34,070 bases of DNA from a virus, in IMG/VR virus record IMGVR_UViG_3300032093_000463, positions 1 to 34,070 of that record; one strand, written 5' to 3'. The notes beneath the pieces were generated by a model, which was given only the letters and a program-made list of their open reading frames with translations, was not told where the DNA came from and made no database searches. Below, one piece after another: positions 5,764 to 12,642 of this stretch. The position numbers and the translations under genes are program-made. Each line of letters opens with the position of its first letter. Position 1 is the stretch's first letter.

Positions 5764-6095
5764 GGCCGCTGCCGAGCATGATCAACAAGGTGGCGAAGCG
5801 CCTGGATGAGCCAGCCGATGATGTGAATGGACTGGCGAAGGAGATTGTGGCCCTCATCTATGAGGCGTGGGCTAATCAAGGGCATTACATCGTGGTGGTC
5901 ACGGAACCTAGCGGGCTTTGGCATGCGTGGGGTCCGTACGCCACGGTGAAGGAGGCACACAAGGCTATCGGTGATCCGATTATTGCCTGCCGTGCTGGTG
6001 CAAGGGGTGTGCTGCTGAAACTGCACAAGGACGTGCAGGCTTTCCTAGATGCCGAGGTCGATGGGGCAGGGGAGCCTGACGATAGTGCCGCATGA
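5760..6095 (+). CDS. Hypothetical protein, last gene of early operon
   Basis: A 111-residue protein starting in an ATGA overlap with the WhiB-like gene. It has a helical N-terminal third, a central stretch of strands (HYIVVVTEPSGLWHAWGPY) and an acidic Gly/Asp-rich end. No family is recognised. The 3' end overlaps the convergent minus-strand gene by about 50 bases. The two operons therefore meet without an evident terminator, which could cause transcriptional interference. Confidence 0.65.
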   Translation: MRPLPSMINKVAKRLDEPADDVNGLAKEIVALIYEAWANQGHYIVVVTEPSGLWHAWGPYATVKEAHKAIGDPIIACRAGARGVLLKLHKDVQAFLDAEVDGAGEPDDSAA

Positions 6096-6269
6096 AGCGC
6101 ACTGCCCTTCTAGCACCCACAGGGACGGTTCCCCCTGGTCGAAAGACACGAGAGTATGGAAAAGGTTGGAGCCGCAGGCACATTCATGGACCGGCCCAAG
6201 CATGCGAAGGTCATCCTTCGCTGCGGGCGGGGTGTGCCATGCGGCAACAACCTCAGTCGGTGCGTTCAT
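6045..6269 (-). CDS. Zinc-ribbon-like small protein
   Basis: A 74-residue protein with CxC (HECACGSN) and CxxC (QCASCGT) pairs separated by about 25 residues, fitting a zinc ribbon. It ends with TVRLPCPID-like strands (IVRLPCPIDLGI). It is the last gene of the leftward operon. Its ATG overlaps the upstream stop (ATGA). Similar short zinc-ribbon proteins occur in many actinophages without known function. It overlaps the 3' end of the rightward early operon on the opposite strand. Confidence 0.7.
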   Translation of the reverse strand: MNAPTEVVAAWHTPPAAKDDLRMLGPVHECACGSNLFHTLVSFDQGEPSLWVLEGQCASCGTIVRLPCPIDLGI

Positions 6270-6409
6270 TCCGGTGTCCCCATGCAGCAGTTGTTATCAG
6301 GACAGACATGAGTCCATTTGGCTTTCTCATCGGCCCTGACCTTCGTGATGAGGTCGCATCGGCAGTTGTACGGGTCGTCGTCCGCATCGCACAGGGGGTC
6401 GTGGGTCAC
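6266..6409 (-). CDS. 47-residue Cys-rich protein
   Basis: A GTG start in a GTGA overlap with the upstream gene and an ATGA overlap with the downstream one bracket a 47-codon frame, beginning MTHDPLCDADDD. It has six cysteines (7, 16, 18, 36, 41, 42), with CxC and CC pairs and an acidic N-terminus. It probably binds metal. The double coupling and lack of any gap make this a credible gene despite its size. No family is recognised. Confidence 0.6.
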   Translation of the reverse strand: MTHDPLCDADDDPYNCRCDLITKVRADEKAKWTHVCPDNNCCMGTPE

Positions 6410-6612
6410 GACTTGATACCCCGCACCTTCTCGGCCACTTCCCACAACACCTCAGCCGTATCCTTGTCGTCCATCACGGCAGCCCACTGCATGATGATGG
6501 TGCAGGCTTCCTCTTTCATGGTGAGCCTGCCCAGTTTCTTTGCCGACTCATACGGGTCCACTGACAGGCGAAGATCACCGGGCATGCTGCACCCACTGGT
6601 GGCCGGTGCCAT
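6406..6612 (-). CDS. Hypothetical small helical protein
   Basis: A 68-residue protein, mostly helical after residue 20 (ESAKKLGRLTMKEEACTI, then WAAVMDDKDTAEVLWEVAEK). The first ATG at 6612 overlaps the upstream small gene by 38 bases; the internal ATG at 6585 would shorten the overlap to 11, and I cannot decide between them because neither has a good ribosome binding site. No family is recognised. Confidence 0.55.
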   Translation of the reverse strand: MAPATSGCSMPGDLRLSVDPYESAKKLGRLTMKEEACTIIMQWAAVMDDKDTAEVLWEVAEKVRGIKS

Positions 6613-6721
6613 GCTGACAGGTGCAGGACTGTGGATAGTCGCACGTGTTGTGCAGTGTGCGGGCCACGTTGTAGGTGCCGATAGCGTTCACGTCACCCGC
6701 TGACCGGCAGTTGCGACACAT
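6575..6721 (-). CDS. 48-residue zinc-finger-like protein
   Basis: The frame begins MCRNCRSAGDVNAIG and has CxxC at 2/5 and later C27...C33xC35 with histidines (HGTGHQW), consistent with one zinc site. The ATG overlaps the upstream TGA (TGATG), and GGAGGA lies about 11 bases before it. No family is recognised. It is one of four consecutive very small genes at the end of the replication operon. Confidence 0.55.
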   Translation of the reverse strand: MCRNCRSAGDVNAIGTYNVARTLHNTCDYPQSCTCQHGTGHQWVQHAR

Positions 6722-6951
6722 CACAGCGGGTCCTCCCCCCACTTAGTGAACGCATCCTGCGTCCACACGGAATGGTTCTTGCCTTCCGTCAGGCCAAGCG
6801 CAAGCGGAAACAGGATGCTGCCCAGGTTGGCGTACAGGTCTTCCGGATGAGACTTACGTTCAGCCTCACCCTTCCCATACACCTCTATGAAAGCCCGCTC
6901 CACGAGCACGAGGTAGTCGTGCAGCGTGATGCCCGTTCTCGTCATGCTCAC
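6721..6951 (-). CDS. Hypothetical small protein
   Basis: A 76-residue protein with GTG start in a GTGA overlap; GAGGAG lies five bases upstream. Helical N-terminal half (LHDYLVLVERAFIEVYG), charged middle, and a hydrophobic stretch (LGSILFPLALGL) too short to be a sure membrane segment. No family is recognised. Confidence 0.6.
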   Translation of the reverse strand: MSMTRTGITLHDYLVLVERAFIEVYGKGEAERKSHPEDLYANLGSILFPLALGLTEGKNHSVWTQDAFTKWGEDPL

Positions 6952-7085
6952 AGGTACTCCTCATCTTCATTCGGCCACACGTCATTCATGTCCGACAAGG
7001 TGCGCAGCATGTCCGCTGCAGCCACACCCACATAGATGCCCGCAACGAGAGCGATGCTGACCACCGTGAACTTCACCCAGTCCAT
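6948..7085 (-). CDS. 45-residue membrane protein
   Basis: The frame begins MDWVKFTVVSIALVAG. One membrane segment spans residues about 5-24, followed by an acidic tail ending NEDEEYL. The ATG lies inside the end of the sigma-like gene (13-base overlap), and the stop overlaps the next GTG (GTGA). Function is unknown. A small membrane protein beside a sigma-like regulator could be an anchor or regulator, but nothing shows this. Confidence 0.65.
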   Translation of the reverse strand: MDWVKFTVVSIALVAGIYVGVAAADMLRTLSDMNDVWPNEDEEYL

Positions 7086-7756
7086 GTCCGCCCCCCGTCA
7101 TAGGTGTTGCGGGTGTCGGCTTGGGCTTTAGCGTTGGAGCGATGCACCCTGCGTGTCAGATCCCACGGGGAATCTCCACCGAGATAGTCCATGATCTTCA
7201 CTGTCGCCTTGACAACACGCTTGCGTACCGCCTCAGCAGACACGTCATCCTGGTCAGCGATCTCCTGCAACGTCATGCCATGCCGGTAACGCATCTGCAA
7301 GGCACGCTCCTCATCCGTGGACAAGGTGCGCAGCGCCGCTGACACGTCAGCGAGCATCGCCATGCGCGAGCCACCCTCACTGGGGATAGACTTGTGCCGG
7401 ATCTCCTGCTCATCCCCACCACTGGACGCAGCCCACGACTCCACATCCCACACGTCAGGCAGCAACGTTTCCAGCACGGCCAAGTGGTAGAAGTATTGGT
7501 CGCTCACGGAACCACTGGATCGTGTGCGTTCGTTCAGCACATACTGCTGGCAGTTGCGCAGCATCACCGTGTACAGCAGGTTCTTCATGTCGGGGTCAGC
7601 GGACCAGTCCAGTACGTCATTCTTGTTGGCCGCGATCCATTCAAAGTTCACGGACACAAGTTCGTCTTCGGGAATGATCTGCCGGTGCGACTTGGCTACC
7701 CGCTTAGCCACGGCCCGGCCCATCTTCAATGCCGAATCGGGCACGTCCCATGTCAT
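7073..7756 (-). CDS. Sigma-70-like (region 4) transcription factor
   Basis: This 227-residue protein has a C-terminal helix-turn-helix of sigma region 4 type at about 140-195: LSTDEERALQMRYRHGMTLQ, then EIA, and a recognition helix containing SAEAVRKRVVKA. The N-terminal part (helical, pattern NEWIAANKNDVLDW-like) may be a degenerate region 2. Such proteins redirect host RNA polymerase to phage promoters; a stand-alone activator of late genes (RinA-like) is the main alternative. Its ATG overlaps the phosphoesterase stop (ATGA). The basic C-terminal tail after about 200 has no assigned role. Confidence 0.7.
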   Translation of the reverse strand: MTWDVPDSALKMGRAVAKRVAKSHRQIIPEDELVSVNFEWIAANKNDVLDWSADPDMKNLLYTVMLRNCQQYVLNERTRSSGSVSDQYFYHLAVLETLLPDVWDVESWAASSGGDEQEIRHKSIPSEGGSRMAMLADVSAALRTLSTDEERALQMRYRHGMTLQEIADQDDVSAEAVRKRVVKATVKIMDYLGGDSPWDLTRRVHRSNAKAQADTRNTYDGGRTWTG

Positions 7757-8496
7757 CGGTACTCCACACCCCCGATGCGGTTGCCGATGATGGGATGCAG
7801 TAGCGGGGAGCCGTTGTCGATGACCGTGACACCCTGCTGCCAGTTTCCACTGCCAGCCTTGAGGTAGGAAGCAGCCGACAGGCGCATCAAGTGACCGCTT
7901 TCGACACCGAACAAGTGCCGGGTGATCTTGCCGTTCACGCTGTTGTGGTCATGCTGCAGCCCCAGCCGGTGCGTGTGTCCACAAACCACGCTCTTACCCC
8001 AGCGTTTCGCCAGGCCGAGGGCGGTCCCCCCACTGGTGCGAATCAGTGAACCCTCATCGCCGTGGGCGAGCAGCCAGCCCTTCTCAAACTCGTAGGGCTC
8101 GTCATGCCACGTGATGTTGAGTGCGTCCAGGCCAACCAGAGTCGGGTAGTCCAATGCACGCAGGCTTGCCAGCGCGGGTGCGTACTTATGGATGTAGTGA
8201 CTGATGCGGTCTGTGTGATTTGAGCGCATCAAATGGATGGGTGCGTCGCCCATCACTTCACGGAACTGTGCCAGCACCTTGTGTGTGCGGTCAATGTTCT
8301 TCTGCAGAGTTCCGGCGTACTCGCCAGCGGTGCCCTTGTTCCAGCGGGACGGTTCCGGCTGGTCACACTCATCACCCACGATGAGCATGCCCGTAAACTC
8401 TTGCCACTCTTCGTCTATCCAAGTGCACACCATGTCCACGGCTCGCTGGTCATGGTCGGGGACTTGCAGGTCAGGGATTACCACCCAGCGGCTCAT
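7753..8496 (-). CDS. Calcineurin-like metallophosphoesterase
   Basis: This 247-residue protein has the metallophosphoesterase motifs in order: PDLQVPDHD (8-16) in place of DxH, GDECD (41-45), SNHTD (92-96; the GNH motif with Ser for Gly), HGDE (145-148) and GHTHR (173-177). The family hydrolyses phosphodiesters or phosphomonoesters with two metal ions. Phage members are found in replication operons and may act on nucleic-acid ends or nucleotides. AAGGAG precedes the ATG with short spacing. It overlaps the upstream gene by 26 bases and the downstream sigma-like gene by four. Confidence 0.85.
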   Translation of the reverse strand: MSRWVVIPDLQVPDHDQRAVDMVCTWIDEEWQEFTGMLIVGDECDQPEPSRWNKGTAGEYAGTLQKNIDRTHKVLAQFREVMGDAPIHLMRSNHTDRISHYIHKYAPALASLRALDYPTLVGLDALNITWHDEPYEFEKGWLLAHGDEGSLIRTSGGTALGLAKRWGKSVVCGHTHRLGLQHDHNSVNGKITRHLFGVESGHLMRLSAASYLKAGSGNWQQGVTVIDNGSPLLHPIIGNRIGGVEYR

Positions 8497-8920
8497 CGTT
8501 CTCCTTGCTTAGAGGCGTCATCTGGTTACGTGCGGAGTTCCCTGGCCAGTTACCGTCAATGTTCATCACGCCAATCAAGGCGTAGTTGCCGAGGTCAAGC
8601 CAACTGTCACGCATCCGTTCCCCGTACAGGTCGGCTTCGCCTTTGCGGAGAATGTTCTTGATGCGTTCCATCTTGTCCGACATGCGCACAATCAAGGCAG
8701 TGAGCGGGTCGGGGTATGCGTTAGCGATGTTCAGCGGCCCATAGTCACGATGCCTGCCAAGCATCAGCAGCAAAGCCTCACGGTATGTTTCAGCGGCTAC
8801 TGCCTCAATGGAGGGATACGCACTAGCAGTGTCCCGTTGCGGCGGTCCATGCGTTGCACTTCCAACCCAATAGAGCGGATCGCGTCGATCAACCGGGCCC
8901 AGTCCTCGTCGGTCACTCAC
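8471..8920 (-). CDS. Nmad1 (DUF1599)-like protein
   Basis: The conserved part begins near the segment ETYREALLLMLGRHRDYGPL, followed by NIANAYPDPLTALI and RMSDKMERIKNIL, and ends with a segment on the pattern SWLDLGNYALIGVMNIDGNW. This resembles the nucleotide-modification-associated domain 1 family (DUF1599), often encoded by phages that modify nucleotides or bases and related in pattern to MazG-type helical enzymes. The start is uncertain. GTG at 8920 has AAGGTGG six bases upstream, but the first 36 residues then read poorly and overlap a better-looking 39-codon frame (8797-8916). A later TTG at 8773 or ATG at 8764 would truncate the first helix. Confidence 0.55.
   Translation of the reverse strand: MSDRRGLGPVDRRDPLYWVGSATHGPPQRDTASAYPSIEAVAAETYREALLLMLGRHRDYGPLNIANAYPDPLTALIVRMSDKMERIKNILRKGEADLYGERMRDSWLDLGNYALIGVMNIDGNWPGNSARNQMTPLSKENDEPLGGNP
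8797..8916 (-). CDS. Candidate 39-residue ORF overlapping the Nmad1-like start
   Basis: From a GTG in a GTGA overlap with the primase Toprim gene, the frame MTDEDWARLIDAIRSIGLEV continues for 39 codons. It reads as a helix followed by strands (NGTLLVRIP) and has strongly GC-rich third positions. The alternative frame over the same bases (the N-terminus of the Nmad1-like call) is poorer in this respect. Either this is a real mini-gene, or a frameshift joins it to the Nmad1-like domain. Confidence 0.42.
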   Translation of the reverse strand: MTDEDWARLIDAIRSIGLEVQRMDRRNGTLLVRIPPLRQ

Positions 8921-9548
8921 TGACACCCACCTTGCGGCGCACCTCAGCGGGACCAAACTTGAGGAACACTTCATTCACATCCATGCCATCCGGCATGAAG
9001 ATCGGGGTGGCTCCTTGCACACTGGCGGCAATCTTCTTACCGAACTCCCGGCCAGCGGCGTCACCATCACACAGCACAAACACCTTCCTCTCCTCAAACA
9101 GCAGCGGGTAATGCGATTGCCAGTTCGACGCACCCGGCACACCCACACTGGGCAGGCCACACAGCCCGTCAGCGACAATGCAGTCCATTTCGCCTTCCGT
9201 GATGCACACGAATGGGCTTGGCTTGAGCAGGTTGCCGACACCGAACAGGCGGGTGTGTGAGCCAGGCTTCGACAGGTACTTGGCTCTGGCTTCGCCACTG
9301 ATGTCACGGAACCGCATGTCGATCACGCCACCGTTAGGGGTGACGAACGGTATGGCAAGCCTGCCAATCATGTCCGTGTCACCCGGTTGCGCGTTCGCCA
9401 CCGTTACGAAGCCGAGGCGGTATGTACGCGCGGTTTCCAGTGGTATGCCGCGAGCCGCCAGATACGACTCGGCTAGATGTATGTCCGCTTCGTATGCTTG
9501 AGTCGCCTGCTCCAAAGAGTTGCGCTCCGATACGCTTGGCATCTGCAA
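8913..9548 (-). CDS. DnaG-type primase, Toprim part
   Basis: This 211-residue protein has the primase core that follows the zinc domain. A helix leads into YLAARGIPLETARTYRLGFV (about 29-48); later come the Toprim motifs TEGEMD (catalytic Glu), GVPGASNW and CDGDAAGR (Asp pair and basic residue). The start is TTG at 9548 with AAGGAG exactly six bases upstream; an in-frame ATG is two codons further on. It lies in a different frame from the zinc-finger gene and overlaps it by 170 bases. The two parts may be separate subunits or may be joined by frameshifting. Confidence 0.8.
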   Translation of the reverse strand: MQMPSVSERNSLEQATQAYEADIHLAESYLAARGIPLETARTYRLGFVTVANAQPGDTDMIGRLAIPFVTPNGGVIDMRFRDISGEARAKYLSKPGSHTRLFGVGNLLKPSPFVCITEGEMDCIVADGLCGLPSVGVPGASNWQSHYPLLFEERKVFVLCDGDAAGREFGKKIAASVQGATPIFMPDGMDVNEVFLKFGPAEVRRKVGVSE

Positions 9549-9765
9549 AGTTCACTCCTTCGTGGTGCATGATCACGTTGTATGAGTCGCCCTTGAAGTC
9601 GCAGGCCATACAGCGGATCACCTGCAGGTCATAGTTCACGCGGCATGAGGCGTGCCGTTCGTCATGCACGAGGCAGCGCACACTGCGCCAGCCAGGATTC
9701 TCGGCGGGTGGTTGCCAGCCGTAGTGATCTAGCACCGAGTAGAGGTCAGGCTTATCGGTGGTCAT
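9379..9765 (-). CDS. DnaG-type primase, zinc-binding part
   Basis: This 128-residue protein has a CHC2-type zinc finger: C31xxH34, C52xxC55 (CLVHDERH and CMACDFKGDS). It is followed by the usual helix NVIMHHEGVNFADAKRIGAQ that links to the catalytic core. After about residue 80 the frame loses similarity and is Ser/Arg-rich, because the primase continues in another frame. The finger recognises the initiation site on single-stranded DNA. Its ATG overlaps the end of the resolvase-like gene by 14 bases. Confidence 0.78.
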   Translation of the reverse strand: MTTDKPDLYSVLDHYGWQPPAENPGWRSVRCLVHDERHASCRVNYDLQVIRCMACDFKGDSYNVIMHHEGVNFADAKRIGAQLFGAGDSSIRSGHTSSRVVSGGSRHTTGNRAYIPPRLRNGGERATG

Positions 9766-10120
9766 GAAGCCACCAGTCGTACTCTTGGATGACGTAGGCC
9801 CTACCCACTCCGGCCATGCGGCGCTTCGCCAGCACGACTGGGATCACAATGTTGGGGTCCAGGCGGTTTAGGGTGGCGTAGTTGTCGGCTTCGATAGCCG
9901 CCTCGGTGACCCATCCGGCTAGGTCTAGGGCCCGCTCAGCCTTGCACTCAAAGACATAGTGCACGGGGGTCACCGCGCGCGCGGGTACACGGATCACTTT
10001 GTCGCCTATGTCTTTGGCCCCGTTGGGGGACAGGCGTGTTACGTCGAAGCCTTGTTCGATGTCATAGTCCCGAGTGTCGGTTTCCCACTTCGACCCTTTG
10101 CGCTTGCTGGGATTACTCAC
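9752..10120 (-). CDS. Holliday-junction-resolvase-like nuclease
   Basis: A 122-residue protein of PD-(D/E)xK type. The N-terminus is basic (SNPSKRKGSKWETDTRDYD, with E13), then SPNGAKDIGD (D37) and VFECKAE (E58-x-K60), matching the arrangement of archaeal-type Hjc and related phage resolvases. These cut four-way junctions and branched replication intermediates. GTG start within a GTGA overlap with the helicase gene. Alternative: a VRR-type nuclease. The position between helicase and primase favours a role in replication-coupled recombination. Confidence 0.7.
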   Translation of the reverse strand: MSNPSKRKGSKWETDTRDYDIEQGFDVTRLSPNGAKDIGDKVIRVPARAVTPVHYVFECKAERALDLAGWVTEAAIEADNYATLNRLDPNIVIPVVLAKRRMAGVGRAYVIQEYDWWLHDHR

Positions 10121-10899
10121 GCTGCCTCACCTAGATCGCTGATGGTCATGGTGGCGGGCTCCCATGACAGCCACGTCACGTCCTGCCCGCCAGGGGAGGC
10201 GGGACCGTAACGGTTCTTGACGGCGCACACGCCGATGAAACCGGGCTGCTCGTTGGTGAGAGTCATGATGAGCGCGGGGACGGCACTGATCTTGCCTTGC
10301 AGTGACCACAGGGGAGGGGCTTGACCGCCGAACGACTCCTGCCGGGTGTGATGAAGCACAAGCACACTGGCGTTGGTGTCCCGCGCAAACCAGCGAAGTT
10401 CCCTCATCAAAGTTTGTAGTGCCTGCCACGTGTCACCCGTGTCGAAGGCCACGTCTTGCGCGTTGTCGATCACGATGAGGGCGGGGTCAGTGCCGAACTC
10501 ACGGAAAGCGTTGATGCTGTTCTCAATGTATTCCAGCGTGGGGGCACTGTTCGTTTCCACGGCCACGTGGGAAAAGCCCTGCAACACTTGGCTGGCCCAC
10601 ACTGGATCATTGGTGCGTGCCGATTCGGCGGACTGCTGATCCATGCCGGTGAGCATGGATAGGGCACGGATCTCCACGTTCTCCCGTGTCGTATCGGCGC
10701 TGAAATACAAGGTGGGTAGACCGCACCGGACAGCGAGGGCCAGAGCAATACTGGACTTCCCGCTGCCCGGTGCGGACCCGATCATGCTCAACTCACCACG
10801 GCGCAGGGTGATGCCACGTTCCGCCAGGGAAGGGAACATGCCAGGCAGGGAGGCAACCGCCTGGCGAGGCATCAACACGGCTTGATGAAGGAAGAGCAT
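10117..10899 (-). CDS. DnaB-like/RecA-fold replicative ATPase
   Basis: A 260-residue single-domain ATPase. Walker A GSAPGSGKS (41-49), Walker B LIVIDN (141-146), and a sensor-like stretch SVLVLHHTRQESFGG near 178-192 fit the C-terminal domain of DnaB-type helicases. The N-terminal primase-interaction domain is absent, as in many actinophage helicases. With the primase and resolvase next door it forms a compact replication module. The start at 10899 has only a weak AGGGA upstream, so a start a few codons later (ATG at residue 10) is possible. Confidence 0.75.
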   Translation of the reverse strand: MLFLHQAVLMPRQAVASLPGMFPSLAERGITLRRGELSMIGSAPGSGKSSIALALAVRCGLPTLYFSADTTRENVEIRALSMLTGMDQQSAESARTNDPVWASQVLQGFSHVAVETNSAPTLEYIENSINAFREFGTDPALIVIDNAQDVAFDTGDTWQALQTLMRELRWFARDTNASVLVLHHTRQESFGGQAPPLWSLQGKISAVPALIMTLTNEQPGFIGVCAVKNRYGPASPGGQDVTWLSWEPATMTISDLGEAA

Positions 10900-10911
10900 G
10901 ACGACTATTCC

Positions 10912-11298
10912 CTAGACGCTGATCTTCTTGTCGCACTGCTGGCCGCGAGGCTGAGCGCAGGCGTAGAAGGCGCGGTAGGGCTTGCCGGTTGCCTTGCTGA
11001 CACCGGCCTGGACGAAGCGCATGGGGATGCCGCAGTTGCACAGGTGCTCATCACCCTGAACGGGTGCAGGTGCAGCGGGCTGCGGTGGCTGCTGTGCCGG
11101 TGCTGCCACGGGCACATGCTGTGCCACGGTGGAGGCGGGGACGATCTGTGACTCAATGGCCACGATCTTTGCCAGGAACTCGGGGAACGCATCCAACTGG
11201 TCAGCGAAGTCGCCGCCGTTCTCAGCGTAAATGTTGAGCAGGGTTCCTGCCGGGGTCTTGAAGTTCGCCTGATAGGCGATGCCTTGCGTAGCGGACAC
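10912..11298 (-). CDS. Protein with C-terminal zinc ribbon (possible ssDNA-binding)
   Basis: About 128 residues. The N-terminal half is beta-rich and starts SATQGIAYQANFKTPAG, the middle is an Ala/Pro-rich linker (about 55-80), and the C-terminal part is a zinc ribbon (CNCGIPMRF...YRAFYAC...C) resembling GRF or topoisomerase-type fingers. Such architecture suits a DNA-binding replication accessory protein; I infer this partly from its neighbours, a helicase and a RecB-like nuclease. GTG at 11298 is preferred since TAGGAG lies eight bases upstream; the ATG at 11316 contains that site. Confidence 0.6.
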   Translation of the reverse strand: MSATQGIAYQANFKTPAGTLLNIYAENGGDFADQLDAFPEFLAKIVAIESQIVPASTVAQHVPVAAPAQQPPQPAAPAPVQGDEHLCNCGIPMRFVQAGVSKATGKPYRAFYACAQPRGQQCDKKISV

Positions 11299-11327
11299 GG
11301 ACGGTACTCCTAACATGGTAGATGCTA

Positions 11328-12128
11328 CTAACGGGAAAACGAAGGGGCAGTCCCGCCGACTGCCACGCAGTGCTCACGCACTGAGCATGACCCGCACATG
11401 GCGGTGACATGAGGCACGAACACCTCATCCTCAATGGCTTCGCGTGCCTTCCCGAACCACTGCGCGAGCAGGTCGGGGGTGTAGTGCAGCAGGCTGGCTT
11501 GGGGTGTGAGTGTGGCGCTGCGCGCCATGTAGTACCTGCCGATTGAAGGCATCACCTCTAGCGCCTGGTAGGCACCGTGCGCGTAGGTGCCCAACTGCAG
11601 GGTCCACGCAGGGGTGTGGCTGCCCGTCTTGATGTCATGGACTTCCACCTCCCCATCAGGGTTCGCCATTACCCGGTCGATAAAGCCACGGATCTCCACT
11701 CCACCGATGCTGATTTCAAAGGCGGTTTCCACACCGAGCAGGGTCCAGCCGGTTGTCAGCAGTGTGTGCATGTGCTGCGCATATGAACGCACCATGTCTA
11801 GGCCGTTCTGTTCCCACCACGTGCGGTCTTCCTTGTTGGGCCACTGCTTGCTAACTCGGCCACCGGCTCGCACATCGTTGAAGTCAGTGACGGTAGCGAT
11901 CTGCTTGTCCCACGCCTGCTGCCACGCCTCTTCCGGCGTGTCAATGGCACCCGTGTCCAGCAGTTCAGTCGCCTCATGCACGGCTGAACCACCCAGCAGA
12001 TACCAGGCTTGCTGCTGATGCACGCCGACCACTTTCTGCAGGCGGTACTTCTCGCCGCAGGTAAGCCACGATTCCAGGCTTGAGAAAGACAGGTACTTGC
12101 TGCCTGTCAATGCTTCCAGGCTACTCAC
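11328..12128 (-). CDS. RecB/Cas4-like PD-(D/E)xK exonuclease
   Basis: A 266-residue nuclease. It opens with SFSSLESWLTCGEKYRL (C24), then GSAVHE (H51), GFIDRV (D151), VHDIKTG (D165-x-K167) and QLGTYA (Q178, Y182), the motif series of the RecB nuclease family. The final MCGSCSVREHC gives C245, C248 and C254, which together with C24 match the four-Cys iron-sulfur clasp of AddB/Cas4 enzymes. It probably resects DNA ends during phage recombination. GTG start in a GTGA overlap with the 89-residue gene upstream. The last codons lie about 30 bases from the next gene. Confidence 0.85.
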   Translation of the reverse strand: MSSLEALTGSKYLSFSSLESWLTCGEKYRLQKVVGVHQQQAWYLLGGSAVHEATELLDTGAIDTPEEAWQQAWDKQIATVTDFNDVRAGGRVSKQWPNKEDRTWWEQNGLDMVRSYAQHMHTLLTTGWTLLGVETAFEISIGGVEIRGFIDRVMANPDGEVEVHDIKTGSHTPAWTLQLGTYAHGAYQALEVMPSIGRYYMARSATLTPQASLLHYTPDLLAQWFGKAREAIEDEVFVPHVTAMCGSCSVREHCVAVGGTAPSFSR

Positions 12129-12394
12129 TCTGCCTTCTCCAACCTGAGCACGAACACGTCGAAGTTGCCGTTACTGGCGTGGTCCCACCAGTCAACGCCT
12201 TGACCTTCCATGACGTAGCCCTGCTCTTCGTAGGTGTCGATGATGCGGTCGTAGTCGTCGCTCTCCCAGTCACCGAAGCCGATGATCACGAGGATGAGGC
12301 CAACCTTGACGTGGGCCAGCCAGCCAGCCTGCCCACTGGGGGCTTCGTCCTGCACGTTCAGAGCGGTGATCTTGCCCACATTGGTAGCATGCAT
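12125..12394 (-). CDS. Hypothetical protein, first gene of leftward operon
   Basis: An 89-residue acidic protein starting at the ATG at 12394, six bases after AGGGGG; an adjacent ATG at 12397 is possible. The longer frame from 12751 is rejected because it runs through a terminator and non-coding DNA. Contents: a strand-rich part (KVGLILVIIGFGDWE), a helix (DDYDRIIDTYEEQGYV) and a final strand (FDVFVLRLEKAE), a ferredoxin-like pattern. No family is recognised. It is coupled to the nuclease downstream. Confidence 0.7.
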   Translation of the reverse strand: MHATNVGKITALNVQDEAPSGQAGWLAHVKVGLILVIIGFGDWESDDYDRIIDTYEEQGYVMEGQGVDWWDHASNGNFDVFVLRLEKAE

Positions 12395-12494
12395 CATGTT
12401 CCCCCTAAAGTCCAATCGTTCGCCAAGGAATCCGTACGCAAGTTGAGCGCAGATCCCAACATCGCGCAAGGGGCATAAACGGCGTGTCCCGCCT

Positions 12495-12521
12495 GTCACA
12501 CGATTGGACATTTCCGAAATG
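12495..12521. promoter_or_regulatory. Operator candidate upstream of the leftward operon
   Basis: CATTTC and GAAATG flank a single C (12509-12521), a perfect 13-base inverted repeat. GTCACACGAT directly before it (12495-12504) is shared with 450-459 near the early promoter. CGATTGGAC occurs here and again at about 12415 (on the other strand). The region lies about 100-130 bp upstream of the first gene of the leftward operon. I could not place a convincing -35/-10 pair. Confidence 0.35.
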
Positions 12522-12580
12522 CCGTGACTAGACTGTCCTTTCGTGGGGGGTTGGTAAGGGAAAAGCCCTGCAAACAAACA

Positions 12581-12612
12581 GAAAAATAGCCCCGGCCCAT
12601 GAGGGCCGGGGC
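12581..12612 (-). terminator. Intrinsic terminator after the repressor gene
   Basis: A stem of ten GC pairs (12589-12598 with 12603-12612) with a 4-base loop is followed on the minus strand by CTATTTTTC. It lies 31 bases beyond the stop of the repressor-like gene and isolates that gene from the leftward operon. Confidence 0.85.
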
Positions 12613-12642
12613 ATAAACATTTGCAGTTACGAACATGCAGGC

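Noticed and set aside
6095-6150. A terminator between the converging operons
   Set aside because: A weak CAGGG/CCCTG pairing exists, but there is no T-run and it lies inside the minus-strand gene.
12384-12395. Another copy of the 12-mer (GTAGCATGCATC)
   Set aside because: Only the core matches, and it covers the start codons of the 89-residue gene, where coding and start constraints explain it.
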